This document shows, one piece after another, positions 38,425 through 47,392 of a stretch of DNA of 64,000 nucleotides. The stretch lies in NCBI RefSeq assembly GCF_001954195.1, contig NZ_MBES01000078.1:1-64000 (forward strand). Direction: 5' to 3'. The notes beneath the pieces are model-generated. The model worked only from the letters and a program-made list of their open reading frames with translations. It made no database searches and was not told where the DNA came from. Positions within the stretch are counted from its first letter, which is position 1. The number at the start of each line of letters is the position of its first letter. The stretch is from Mycobacterium sp. IS-1264 (lineage in GTDB: Bacteria; Actinomycetota; Actinomycetes; Mycobacteriales; Mycobacteriaceae). The position numbers and the translations under genes were made by a program.

Positions 38425-39666
38425 CTACAGCCCCAGCAGCCGCGCCGACCCCCACAGCGCCACCACGCCCACCGCCAGCGCCGGGGGCACGGTGCACAAT
38501 CCCAGGCGGGTGTACTCGCCGACGCCGGCGTCCGTATCGTGCTGTCGTAACACGCGCCGCCACAACAGGTTTGACAGCGAGCCGACATAGGTCAGGTTCG
38601 GCCCGATGTTGACTCCGATCAGCACCGCCAGGATGACAACCGGGCCGCCAGGCGCGACGAGCGGCAGCAGCACCAGCGTCGCCGGCAGATTGTTGACGAC
38701 GTTGGCCAGCACGGCGGCCACCGTGGCGACGGCGAGCAGCGCGGGCAGTCCCGAGCCCGACGGCAGCACTGTGGACATCGCCCTGTCCATCCCATGGACC
38801 ATCACCGCCTGCACAACGACACCCAGCGCCAACACGAACACCAGGAACGACGGTTGCGCCGAACGCGCGATCTCGACCACTGAGGTGTGCCCGCGGCTCA
38901 GGCTACGTACCGCCAGCACCGAAGCGCCGACCAGCGCGACCCACGCCGGGGCCACCCCCACGGATTGGCCGAGGGCGAACCCGGCGAGCGTGAGCCCGAC
39001 GACCACCAAGACGAAGACGGGCGGCCGCGGTGCCGGCCCGGTGTGTTCCGGGTCGGGCTGGACGCGTAGGTCCCCGGCGAAAAACAGGCGGAACGCCACG
39101 TAGACGACGGCCACGGCGGCCACCCACGGCAACGCCATCGCCAGGGTGAACTTGGTGAACGAGAGGTTGGCGGTGTGAAAGGCCAGCAGGTTGGTCAGGT
39201 TCGACACCGGCAGCAGCAGCGAGGCGCCGTTGGCAAGGTGGGCGGTCGCGTACGCGTAGGGCCGCACCGGGGTCCGCAGCCGCCGGACGGCGGCCAGCAC
39301 CACCGGGGTCAGCAACACCACCGCGGCGTCCAGGCTCAGCACCGCGGTGATCGCGGCCGCAATGCCGAACACCCGCAGCAGCAAGCCGGCCGACCCGACG
39401 CGCCCCTGGGCGATCGCCGCGCCCGCGGCCTCGAACAGACCTTCGTCGTCGCACAGCTTGGCCAGCACGAGCACCGCGCCCAGGAACGCGACCACGCCCG
39501 ACAGCCCGGCGATCTCGTCGGCCGCCTGATGCACCGATATCGCGCCGACCGCGATCAGGATTGCCGCCGCCGGAACCGCCGCGGCCGCCTCGGGCCATCC
39601 CCGGGGCCGGACAACCGCAAAGCCGAGAACCACGGCGAGGAGCAGCAGGCCGAGGGTCAAGGCCAT
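38425..39666 (-). CDS. arsB2: ArsB/NhaD-type anion permease (SLC13-like), Rv3578-like
   Basis: A 413-residue integral membrane protein with about 11 hydrophobic segments in two repeats. The family regions are LSGVVAFLGAVLVLAKLCDDEG and VVNNLPATLVLLPL, typical of the ArsB/SLC13 ion transporters. The M. tuberculosis counterpart is annotated as arsenic pump ArsB2; no ars regulator or reductase is nearby, so the substrate (arsenite, dicarboxylate or other anion) is open. Confidence 0.87.
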   Translation of the reverse strand: MALTLGLLLLAVVLGFAVVRPRGWPEAAAAVPAAAILIAVGAISVHQAADEIAGLSGVVAFLGAVLVLAKLCDDEGLFEAAGAAIAQGRVGSAGLLLRVFGIAAAITAVLSLDAAVVLLTPVVLAAVRRLRTPVRPYAYATAHLANGASLLLPVSNLTNLLAFHTANLSFTKFTLAMALPWVAAVAVVYVAFRLFFAGDLRVQPDPEHTGPAPRPPVFVLVVVGLTLAGFALGQSVGVAPAWVALVGASVLAVRSLSRGHTSVVEIARSAQPSFLVFVLALGVVVQAVMVHGMDRAMSTVLPSGSGLPALLAVATVAAVLANVVNNLPATLVLLPLVAPGGPVVILAVLIGVNIGPNLTYVGSLSNLLWRRVLRQHDTDAGVGEYTRLGLCTVPPALAVGVVALWGSARLLGL

Positions 39667-39801
39667 GCGGCGGGGCTCCTAACGCTGAATGCGGTGACGC
39701 CGCATGGTACCTGTCGGCGGCGCAATCCCGCGCGCGCTGAACGGCGGCGGGATCGGTTACTCTACGTCGATCCTTCTGACCGTCCCGGGAGAGCGGAATC
39801 G

Positions 39802-41127
39802 ATGACGGAGCCGAACACCGTTGCGGCGCTTCCGCGCCGGACGGTGCACGCGCTGGATCTACTGTCCTTTTCGCTGGCCGACGTTCGCGATGGTTTGGGC
39901 CCGTATCTGTCCGTATACCTCCTGCTGACCCATCATTGGGATCAGGCTTCCATCGGATTCGTCATGGCGGTCGGCGGTATCGCCGGCGTGGTGGCGCAGA
40001 CGCCGGTCGGCGCGTTGGTCGACAAGACGACCGCGAAGCGAGGCCTCGTCATCGGCGGCGCGGTGGGGGTCGCCGCGGCCGCGTTGGCCATGCCGCTGCT
40101 GCCTGGCTTCTACACGATCTCGTTCCTGCAAGCGGTTACCGGGATCGCCGGGTCCATTTTCAATCCGGCGTTGGCCGCGATAACGCTGGGCATCGTCGGC
40201 CCGAAATTGTTCTCCAGACGGGTCGGACGCAACGAATCGTTCCGGCATGCCGGCACCGCGTCGGCCGCCGCGGCCGCGGGCGGGCTCGCGTACTTCGTCG
40301 GTCCCGTGGTGGTGTTTTGGCTGCTGGCGGCGATGGCGGCGATCAGCGTTGTTGCGACGCTGCGTGTCCCGCGCGACGCCATCGACAACGACGTCGCGCG
40401 CGGTATGGACAAGGCAACCGGAAAGCGGCACGGGGAGCCGTCGGGATTCGCGGTGCTGCTGCGCAACCGGCAATTGATGATCTTCGCCGCGGTGGTCTTC
40501 GCCTTCCACCTCGCCAATGCGGCGATGCTGCCGCTGGTCGGCCAGGAGCTGGCCCTGCACAACAAAGAGGTCGGGACGGCGCTGATGTCGGCGTGCATCG
40601 TCGCCGCGCAGGTCGTCATGGTTCCGGTGGCCTACCTCGTCGGCACTAAAGCCGATGTCTGGGGCCGAAAGCCGATCTTCCTGGTCGGTTTCGCCGTGTT
40701 GACCGTTCGCGCGTTCCTGTACCCGCTGTCGGACAACTCGTACTGGCTTGTCGGTGTGCAGTTGCTCGACGGTGTCGGCGCTGGCATATTCGGGGCGCTG
40801 TTTCCGATCGTCGTCCAGGATGTCACGCACGGCACGGGCCGGTTCAACGTCAGTCTCGGGGCGATAACCACCGCGTGGGGAGTGGGCGCGGCGCTGTCGA
40901 ATTTCGTCGCCGGCGGGATCGTGGTCGCCGCCGGGTACGGCACCGCGTTCATGTCACTGGGCGCCATCGCCGCGGCGGGATTCGCCCTCTATCTGATCGC
41001 GATGCCCGAGACGCTGGCCGGATCCGCTTCACGCCCAGGGGTTTTCGCGACGCCACACCGTGGGCATGTGCAGGGCGACGCCGTCGCGTCCGGCCAGCTC
41101 GTCGAGGACGGCGATGGACGCGTCTAA
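39802..41127 (+). CDS. Major facilitator superfamily transporter
   Basis: A 441-residue MFS protein with 11-12 membrane segments. The start is ATG 39802 after GAGAGCGG; an open frame upstream (from 39175) is a shadow of the anion permease. The loop after segment 2 (GALVDKTTAKRG) and its repeat (VGTKADVWGRKP) are the MFS motif A copies. The last 33 codons overlap the convergent metallo-hydrolase gene. The substrate is unknown. Confidence 0.9.
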   Translation: MTEPNTVAALPRRTVHALDLLSFSLADVRDGLGPYLSVYLLLTHHWDQASIGFVMAVGGIAGVVAQTPVGALVDKTTAKRGLVIGGAVGVAAAALAMPLLPGFYTISFLQAVTGIAGSIFNPALAAITLGIVGPKLFSRRVGRNESFRHAGTASAAAAAGGLAYFVGPVVVFWLLAAMAAISVVATLRVPRDAIDNDVARGMDKATGKRHGEPSGFAVLLRNRQLMIFAAVVFAFHLANAAMLPLVGQELALHNKEVGTALMSACIVAAQVVMVPVAYLVGTKADVWGRKPIFLVGFAVLTVRAFLYPLSDNSYWLVGVQLLDGVGAGIFGALFPIVVQDVTHGTGRFNVSLGAITTAWGVGAALSNFVAGGIVVAAGYGTAFMSLGAIAAAGFALYLIAMPETLAGSASRPGVFATPHRGHVQGDAVASGQLVEDGDGRV

Positions 41128-41946
41128 GTCGTCGCCCGCATAGGGCAAGGCCCGCAGCGGTTTCGACAACGGGCGGAAGAAATCGTCCCAGTGGATCAGG
41201 ATCACCCGTCGCGCGCCGACCGCGCGCACGGTCTCATTCCAGTAGGCATCCAGGTACGAGCGCGGCTGCACGCCCAGCTGCCCGACGCTGAGGTAGACCG
41301 CGTCGGCGCGGTGCCCCGCCAGCGCGCCCTCGACGTAGCCGGCGCTGCCCTGGATCATTAGCCGCTGCCCGGACGGCAGGTGGTGGACCAGCGTCGACCA
41401 CGCCTCACCGCACCGGTAGGCCGACACCTTCACCGGCGGCGTCAGCGGTGCGTCGATCGTTCCGGGAAAGCGGTCGGGTGGACAGTGGTGCGACTCCACC
41501 AGCGTTACTTCGTAGGCGCCCAACCGAATTGGCTCACCGGAGGCGGCGACGACGAGGCGGTCTTCCGGCAGGCCGTATCCGCGCCCGACGTTGGCCGCCG
41601 ACTCGCCCCCGACCAGCTGCGCGCCGGTGCGGTCGGCGACCAGCGCGGAATCCATCACGTGGTCGATGTGCGTGTGCACCGGGATGACGGCCACCAGCCG
41701 CGACACCTTCGCCCGGGCCAGGCAGCCGTCCACCCGCGCCGATGACGGCGAGAGCTTGCCGGCCGCGACCCGCGCCAGGCTTGGCCGGGAGAAGTAGCCG
41801 TCGGTCATCAGCGCGCACGACCCGTCGTCGAGCAGCAGTGTCGCCACACCCATCCAGGTCACCGAAAGCGAATCGGCTTCGGCCGCGGGCACGTCGAACC
41901 GATCCGAATACCGCGCGATATCGGGACGACCGAGCCGCAGGCGCAT
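41029..41946 (-). CDS. Metallo-beta-lactamase-fold hydrolase, Rv3577-like
   Basis: A 305-residue MBL-fold protein with the metal motif HTHIDH and further ligands in ESHHCPP and ILIHWDDFF. UlaG/YycJ-like members hydrolyse phosphoesters or lactones; this substrate is unknown. Its start touches the pxpA stop, so it lies at the end of the zinc-uptake operon, which fits a zinc-dependent enzyme. Confidence 0.88.
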   Translation of the reverse strand: MRLRLGRPDIARYSDRFDVPAAEADSLSVTWMGVATLLLDDGSCALMTDGYFSRPSLARVAAGKLSPSSARVDGCLARAKVSRLVAVIPVHTHIDHVMDSALVADRTGAQLVGGESAANVGRGYGLPEDRLVVAASGEPIRLGAYEVTLVESHHCPPDRFPGTIDAPLTPPVKVSAYRCGEAWSTLVHHLPSGQRLMIQGSAGYVEGALAGHRADAVYLSVGQLGVQPRSYLDAYWNETVRAVGARRVILIHWDDFFRPLSKPLRALPYAGDDLDASIAVLDELAGRDGVALHMPTVWRRENPWA

Positions 41947-42704
41947 CAGGCGAACGACCTGAGGTCGACGCCGGCCGCGGTGAGTCGCTCGCGTACCGCG
42001 GCCGCGATCGCCACCGCGCCCGGCGAATCACCATGCACGCAAACGGATTCCACGCTGATCGGAATCTGGGCGCCGTCGATCGCGGTGACCTGTCCCGAGG
42101 TCACCATTGTCACCACCCGCTCGGCGATTGCCGCCGGGTCGTGCAGCACCGCGCCCGGTTCGCGACGGGAGACCAGCTGGCCGTCCGGCCGGTAGGCGCG
42201 ATCGGCGAACGCCTCAGCCACCGTGCGCAACCCGGCGCGGGCGGCTTCGTCGAAAAACGCCGAGCCCGCCATGCCCAGCACCGGCAGCTCGGCGTTCACC
42301 ACGCGTACCGCTTCCGCGACGGCGGCGGCCTGCTCACGGTTGGTCACGATCGTGTTGTACAGCGCGCCATGGGGTTTCACGTAGGACACCGTCGAGTCGG
42401 ACGCCTGCGCGATAGCCTGCAACGCGCCGATCTGATAGACGACGTCGGCGACGAGATCGTCGGCCGCGACGTCGATGAACCGCCGGCCGAACCCGGCCAG
42501 GTCCCGGTAGCTGACCTGCGCGCCGATGCGCACGCCGCGCTCGGCGGCCGAGCGGCACACCCGCAGCAGGCCGGCGGGGTCCCCGGCATGGAATCCGCAC
42601 GCCACGTTGGCGCTCGTGACGATGCCGAGCATGGCGTCGTCGTCCCCGAGGCTCCAGACGCCGAAGCCCTCGCCCAAATCGGAGTTCAGGTCGATACCGG
42701 CCAT
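41946..42704 (-). CDS. pxpA: LamB/YcsF family, 5-oxoprolinase subunit A
   Basis: A 252-residue PxpA-like protein starting MAGIDLNSDLGEGFG with ANVACGFHAGDP, VKPHGALYN and VCVHGDSP, the family hallmarks. PxpA acts with PxpB and PxpC to open 5-oxoproline; neither partner is in the window. It sits 20 bases after the zinc permease gene and is coupled to the MBL gene. Confidence 0.92.
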   Translation of the reverse strand: MAGIDLNSDLGEGFGVWSLGDDDAMLGIVTSANVACGFHAGDPAGLLRVCRSAAERGVRIGAQVSYRDLAGFGRRFIDVAADDLVADVVYQIGALQAIAQASDSTVSYVKPHGALYNTIVTNREQAAAVAEAVRVVNAELPVLGMAGSAFFDEAARAGLRTVAEAFADRAYRPDGQLVSRREPGAVLHDPAAIAERVVTMVTSGQVTAIDGAQIPISVESVCVHGDSPGAVAIAAAVRERLTAAGVDLRSFA

Positions 42705-42724
42705 CCGCCTAGCTTATTGGGGCG

Positions 42725-43594
42725 CTAATCGGACGGCTGGTGTCGCCGCCCCAGAACCCAGCAGAACACGTAGATCACGAACGAGATGCTGGCGACGAAA
42801 ACCGACACCGGGACACCGGGCGCCAGCGAGAGCACGATGCCCCCGACCGCGGACACCTCGGCGAAGACCACCGATGCGACCATCGCCGCCGCCGGCGAGA
42901 CGACCACCCGGGCCGCCGCGGCCGCCGGCGTGATCAGCAGCGACATCACCAGCAGCGCCCCGACGATCTGGACGGCCTGGGCGGCCACCACGCCGACCAG
43001 CGCGGCGAACACGATGCCCAGCGCGCGAACGGGCACGCCGCGCGCGGCCGCGACGTCGGGATCGACGGTGGCGAACAGCAGCGGGCGGTAGCACGTCGCC
43101 AGCGCGGCGATGACCAGCAGGCATACCAGCGCGAGCATGGCCAGCCCGGTGTAGCCCACCCCGACGATCTGGCCGGTCAGCAGCGCAAAGCTCGTCGCCG
43201 TGCGCCCCGGATACAGCTGGATGAAAAGCACGGCCAGGCCCAACCCGAACGCCAGCACCACCCCGATCGCCGAGTCGCGCTCCCGGGTCCGCTGGCCGAA
43301 CAGGCCGAACAGCACGGCGGCCAGGGCGCTGCCGATCAGCGCGCCCAAGCCCACCTCGAAGCCGACCAGCAGCGCGAATGCCGCTCCGGTGAGCGACAAT
43401 TCGCTGGATCCGTGCACGGCGAACGACATCTGGCGCATCACGATGAACGGCCCGATCAGCCCGGCCACCAACCCCAGCAGCGCGGCCGCGAGCAGAGCCT
43501 GCTGGACGAAGTCATGGGCGAGCAGGTTGGCGGTCACGTCGAAGGCGAACAGGTGGTCCAGCATGTCGGCGAGCCGGTGGTTCATCCAGTGCAC
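42725..43594 (-). CDS. znuB: Zinc ABC transporter permease (ZnuB-like)
   Basis: A 289-residue ABC-3 family permease with eight or nine membrane segments (for example VMRQMSFAVHGSSELSLTGA and GALLVMSLLITPAAAA). It overlaps the ATPase gene by 13 bp. With its neighbours it forms a metal importer of the ZnuABC/MntABC class. Confidence 0.92.
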   Translation of the reverse strand: MHWMNHRLADMLDHLFAFDVTANLLAHDFVQQALLAAALLGLVAGLIGPFIVMRQMSFAVHGSSELSLTGAAFALLVGFEVGLGALIGSALAAVLFGLFGQRTRERDSAIGVVLAFGLGLAVLFIQLYPGRTATSFALLTGQIVGVGYTGLAMLALVCLLVIAALATCYRPLLFATVDPDVAAARGVPVRALGIVFAALVGVVAAQAVQIVGALLVMSLLITPAAAAARVVVSPAAAMVASVVFAEVSAVGGIVLSLAPGVPVSVFVASISFVIYVFCWVLGRRHQPSD

Positions 43595-44400
43595 CCCTCA
43601 TCCGGCTCGCCCACCACCGCATAGCCGTCCTTGACCTTGACCACCTCGATGTCGGCGCGGTAGAGGTCCGACAGCGTCTCGGTGGTCATCACCTGCTCGA
43701 CGGTGCCGATCCTGAATCGGCCGTCGACCAGATACAGCACCCGGTCGACGTAGGGCAGGAAAGGGTTGATCTCGTGGGTGACGACGATGACCGTGGTGCC
43801 GGCGTCGCGCCGGCGCCGATCGATCAGTGCCGACACCAATTTCGTGTTGGCGGGGTCGAGGGTCAGCAACGGTTCGTCGCACAGCAGCAGCGTCGGGTCG
43901 CTGACGAGCGCCTGCGCGATCCGCACGCGCTGCAACTCGCCGCCCGACATCACCCCGACCGGGACGTCGGCCAGGTGTTCGCCGTTGACCTGTCGCAGCG
44001 CCTGCCACATGGCCGCGCGCCGTCGGGCCCGGTCGGCGGATCGCAGCGGCGTGCCGCCCCAGCGGCGTCCGTCGATGCCGAGCCGGACCAGGTCGCGCCC
44101 ACGCAGCATTACGCCCCGGTCGATCGGGCGGTGTTGCGGCACATAGCCAATGTCGCCGCTACCCGCCGTGATCGGCTTGCCGTCCACCATTGCGGCGCCG
44201 GCGCTCAGCGGCAGTTGTCCGAGCAGGACCTTGAGTAACGACGTCTTGCCGCTGCCGTTGGGACCCAGCACGGCGATGAACTCGCCGGGCGAGACCGACA
44301 GGTCGAGGTGATCCCAGAGCACGCGATCACCGAACGCCAGCCGGGCGCCTGTCAGAGAAACGGCGGGACGGTCGACGGGCTGGACCGGTTGGACGCTCAC
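43582..44400 (-). CDS. znuC: Zinc ABC transporter ATP-binding protein (ZnuC-like)
   Basis: A 272-residue ATPase with Walker A GPNGSGKTSL, signature MSGGELQRVRIAQAL, Walker B LLLCDEP and the H-loop VVTHEINPF. It lies between the binding protein and permease genes and overlaps both. Confidence 0.94.
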   Translation of the reverse strand: MSVQPVQPVDRPAVSLTGARLAFGDRVLWDHLDLSVSPGEFIAVLGPNGSGKTSLLKVLLGQLPLSAGAAMVDGKPITAGSGDIGYVPQHRPIDRGVMLRGRDLVRLGIDGRRWGGTPLRSADRARRRAAMWQALRQVNGEHLADVPVGVMSGGELQRVRIAQALVSDPTLLLCDEPLLTLDPANTKLVSALIDRRRRDAGTTVIVVTHEINPFLPYVDRVLYLVDGRFRIGTVEQVMTTETLSDLYRADIEVVKVKDGYAVVGEPDEGCTG

Positions 44401-45308
44401 CGGCCCGACCGCAGCGCGGCGAGCAACTGGTCGACGGTGTTGCGCTGCCAGGTCAGGTAGTCGGTGCCGTCGGGCAGCGTCTCCGTCACTTCGGTCACCG
44501 GCACACCCGCGCGGCGGGCCGCGGCTGCCACGCCGTTGATAGCCGAGGTGGACGTCTGCCGGTTGACCAGCAGCGCCGAGACTCGCCGGTGGTTGATCAG
44601 ATCGAGGACCGATGCCATGTCAGCCGGCGCTGGGTCGGTCTCGTTCTCGTTGGCGGCGGAAAAGGCGGCGGGGGTGCGATCGGTCAGGCCGGAGGCCTCC
44701 AGCAGGTAGTCCGCCACGGGCTCGGTCGCGATGACTCCGGCGTGTGGGTACGCGCTGGCGATGGCGTGTTCGGAGCGGGTGATCGAGTCGGCGCCGCGGC
44801 AGAATTCGGCCGCGTTGGCCCGATAGTCGGCGGCATTCGCCGGATCGATGGCCGCCATCCGGTCGGCGATGGCGGAGGCAACCGATTTGGCGACGCTCAG
44901 GTCGTAGAAGACGTGCTCGTTGGGCGGATCGCCGGGGTTCGCGCGACCGACAAACGAGTAGGCGTCAACGGGTTTGACGGACCGATGCCCGGCCAGCACC
45001 TGGTCCACCCACGGGTCGTAGCCGCCGCCGTTGTAGACCACCAGGGCCGCGTCGATGATCGCAGCGGCGTCCGATGGCTTTGGCTGATACGAATGCGGAT
45101 CCTCATCCGCGCCGCTCAGGATGGACTTGACTGCGACGTGGCTGCCGACGACGGCTCGTGCCACGCTGCCCCAGACATCGGTGGAGGCCACGACGGTGGC
45201 CGCCTGCGGGCGCGCCGAATTGGCGATCCCGCAGCCGGCGAGCGCGCTCGCGACCGCCAAGCAAGCGACAATGGCCGATAGCCGCCGCGTCGGATTTACC
45301 AGTGCCAT
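44397..45308 (-). CDS. znuA: Zinc ABC transporter substrate-binding lipoprotein (ZnuA/AdcA-like)
   Basis: A 303-residue cluster-9 binding protein. The signal peptide ends at LAGC (Cys about 25). Metal-ligand positions are visible in EDPHSYQPKPSD (His), NEHVFYD (His) and YPHAGVI (His). There is no long His-rich loop. It heads the znuA-znuC-znuB-pxpA-MBL operon, 53 bases downstream of a Zur-box-like palindrome. Zinc is the favoured substrate; manganese is the alternative. Confidence 0.92.
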   Translation of the reverse strand: MALVNPTRRLSAIVACLAVASALAGCGIANSARPQAATVVASTDVWGSVARAVVGSHVAVKSILSGADEDPHSYQPKPSDAAAIIDAALVVYNGGGYDPWVDQVLAGHRSVKPVDAYSFVGRANPGDPPNEHVFYDLSVAKSVASAIADRMAAIDPANAADYRANAAEFCRGADSITRSEHAIASAYPHAGVIATEPVADYLLEASGLTDRTPAAFSAANENETDPAPADMASVLDLINHRRVSALLVNRQTSTSAINGVAAAARRAGVPVTEVTETLPDGTDYLTWQRNTVDQLLAALRSGR

Positions 45309-45360
45309 TCGTGTCCCATGTCCGCCGATGTGAGCCCGCTGAGTCCCTCGGACAGCTTAA

Positions 45361-45387
45361 TCCTAATGACAATCGTTTCCATTAGGA
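45361..45387. promoter_or_regulatory. Zur-box-like palindrome
   Basis: The arms TCCTAATG and CATTAGGA flank a centre of ACAATCGTTTC. The core (TGACAATCGTTTCCA) resembles the mycobacterial Zur (FurB) consensus TGAxAATxATTxTCA as I recall it. It lies between the divergent znuA and LacI-family genes, 53 and 57 bases from their starts. Confidence 0.75.
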
Positions 45388-45429
45388 ATACGGGGTCGAG
45401 GCTGCGTAGGCGCCGGCGGGGATCCGCTG

Positions 45430-45446
45430 TAGCGTCACCGAACGTG
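45430..45446 (+). promoter_or_regulatory. Promoter of the LacI-family gene, probably leaderless
   Basis: TAGCGT (45430-45435) lies 8 bases before the GTG start at 45444, the same geometry as lysS and cysS1. Confidence 0.45.
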
Positions 45447-46523
45447 AGTCCCACCCCCCGCCGGCGTGCGACTCTGGCGTCGTTGGCGGCCGAACTCAAC
45501 GTCTCGCGCACGACCGTCTCGAATGCCTTCAACCGCCCGGATCAGCTCTCCGCCGACCTTCGCGAACGGGTGCTGGCGACGGCCAAGCGGCTCGGTTACG
45601 CCGGACCCGACCCGGTGGCGCGATCGTTGCGGACGCGCAAAGCGGGGGCCGTTGGTCTGGTGATGGCCGAACCGCTGACCTATTTCTTCAGCGATCCCGC
45701 GGCGCGGGATTTCGTTGCGGGAGTGGCACAGTCATGCGAGCAGCTGGGGCAGGGGCTGCTGCTGGTAGCCGTAGCCGGCAGCCGAACACTCGAGGATGGG
45801 ACGGCCGCCGTGCTGGGTGCCGGGGTGGACGGCTTCGTCGTCTATTCCGTCTGCGACGACGATCCCTATCTCCAGGTGGTGCTGCAACGTCGGCTTCCCG
45901 TCGTGGTGGTGGATCAGCCCAAAGGCCTGTCCGGGGTGTCCCGCGTCGGCATCGACGACCGAGCGGCGATGCGTGAGCTCACCGACTATGTGCTGGGGTT
46001 GGGACATCGTGAAATCGGGCTGCTGACCATGCGATTGGGCCGGGACCGTCGGCAAGGACTCGTCGACGCCGAGCGGCTGCGGTCACCGGCATTCGACGTG
46101 CAGCGCGAGCGCATCATCGGCGTGTGGGAGGCGATGAAAGCCGCGGGGCTGGACCCGGATTCGCTGACCGTGGTGGAAAGCTACGAACACCTCCCGGCGT
46201 CGGGCGGCGACGCGGCCAAGGCGGCGCTTCAGGCCAATCCGCGGATCACCGCGTTGATGTGCACAGCGGACATACTGGCCCTGTCGGCGATGGATTACCT
46301 TCGCGCACACGGCATTTACGTGCCCGGCCAGATGACGGTCACCGGGTTCGACGGCGTGCCCGAGGCGATCAGGCGCGGGCTGACGACGGTCGCGCAGCCG
46401 AGTTTGCAAAAGGGCCGCCGGGCGGGAGAAATGCTGCTGAACCCGCCGCGGTCGGGTCTGCCGGCCGTCGAGCTGCTGGACACCGAGCTGATTCGCGGGC
46501 GTACCGCGGGTCCGCCCGCCTAG
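45444..46523 (+). CDS. LacI-family transcriptional regulator, Rv3575c-like
   Basis: A 359-residue regulator. The helix-turn-helix is TLASLAAELNVSRTTVSNAFNRPDQLS, followed by a periplasmic-binding-like effector domain. GTG 45444 matches the M. tuberculosis start (SPTPRRRATLASL) and length. The long open frame before it includes the Zur box and is not coding. It is convergent with kstR with a 4-bp overlap. The effector is unknown; a sugar or nucleoside is usual for the family. Confidence 0.93.
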   Translation: MSPTPRRRATLASLAAELNVSRTTVSNAFNRPDQLSADLRERVLATAKRLGYAGPDPVARSLRTRKAGAVGLVMAEPLTYFFSDPAARDFVAGVAQSCEQLGQGLLLVAVAGSRTLEDGTAAVLGAGVDGFVVYSVCDDDPYLQVVLQRRLPVVVVDQPKGLSGVSRVGIDDRAAMRELTDYVLGLGHREIGLLTMRLGRDRRQGLVDAERLRSPAFDVQRERIIGVWEAMKAAGLDPDSLTVVESYEHLPASGGDAAKAALQANPRITALMCTADILALSAMDYLRAHGIYVPGQMTVTGFDGVPEAIRRGLTTVAQPSLQKGRRAGEMLLNPPRSGLPAVELLDTELIRGRTAGPPA

Positions 46524-47182
46524 CCGGATTCGGTGTCGCCGATGAGCAACCGCACGGCCAGGTCCAGCCGCTTGCTGACGTCGGTCGCCGAGGCGCGCCG
46601 GGTGAGCCACGCGAGCAGGTTCGACAGCCACACGTCGGAGATCACCCGGGCGATGTGGTACTGGTCCTCGGTCGGCTCGCCGTCGGCCATGGCACGCGCG
46701 AACATGGAATCGATGAGCTTCTCGACCTGGTCGACCTCGCTGGCCGCGGATGCGTCGGCGAAAACATAGGCGCGCGTCATCGCCTCAGTGAGTAGCGGAT
46801 TGCGCTGCATCGCGCGGTTGAGCTTGCCCACCATGAAGTTCAGCCGCTGGAACGGCGTGCCGCCGGCGACCGCGGAGCGATCGGTTTTGGCGTCGATGCG
46901 GCTGAACTCCCGGCCCAGGGCAGACACCAGCAGATGCACCTTCGACGGGAAATAGCGGTACAGCGTCCCAACCGCTACGTCGGCCCGGTCCGCCACCGCG
47001 CGCATCTGGACCGCCTCGTAGCCACCCTTCGACGCGATGGCCATGGTGGCGTCCAGGATGCGTTTGCGGCGCTCCCGCTGTGCCTCCGAGCCCAGCTCGG
47101 ATTCCGCCAATACCGCCACGTTTATGACCTCGCGCGGCTGCGATTCAGAAACGCGGCCCAGGTTCGTGTTCGCTGGCGACAT
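46520..47182 (-). CDS. kstR: TetR-family repressor of cholesterol catabolism KstR
   Basis: A 220-residue repressor relieved by 3-oxo-cholestenoyl-CoA-type ligands in M. tuberculosis. The helix-turn-helix is VAVGTLYRYFPSKVHLLVSAL and the protein is almost identical to Rv3574. ATG 47182 (MSPANTN) gives the same 220 residues; GTG 47119 is a shorter option. Its own operator lies between it and the divergent fadE34. Confidence 0.97.
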   Translation of the reverse strand: MSPANTNLGRVSESQPREVINVAVLAESELGSEAQRERRKRILDATMAIASKGGYEAVQMRAVADRADVAVGTLYRYFPSKVHLLVSALGREFSRIDAKTDRSAVAGGTPFQRLNFMVGKLNRAMQRNPLLTEAMTRAYVFADASAASEVDQVEKLIDSMFARAMADGEPTEDQYHIARVISDVWLSNLLAWLTRRASATDVSKRLDLAVRLLIGDTESG

Positions 47183-47323
47183 CTGGCCGATTCCCCCTCT
47201 TCCGGGCGGTTCGTTCGCAAACGATACGCAAGCCGATTGTGAATTTCCCACCTCCACCCCACCGGGACAACGAGCTGTCCTGCTGCAATGGCGTTCGACT
47301 TGACGCTCGATCGCTGGCACTAT

Positions 47324-47337
47324 TAGAACACGTTCTA
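47324..47337. promoter_or_regulatory. KstR operator between kstR and fadE34
   Basis: TAGAACACGTTCTA matches the KstR motif TNNAACNNGTTNNA and is a perfect palindrome. It is shared by the divergent pair. Confidence 0.85.
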
Positions 47338-47392
47338 GTGGGCACCGGGGCCCCATTTATTGCCTCGAATCAAGGACGCGGAGGACGCACAC

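Noticed and set aside
39175..39801. Upstream extension of the MFS transporter
   Set aside because: It lies antisense to the anion permease and lacks membrane segments; ATG 39802 has a ribosome-binding site and family-like start.
45318..45443. Longer N terminus for the LacI-family regulator
   Set aside because: It would translate through the Zur-like palindrome and lacks similarity; GTG 45444 gives the known start and length.
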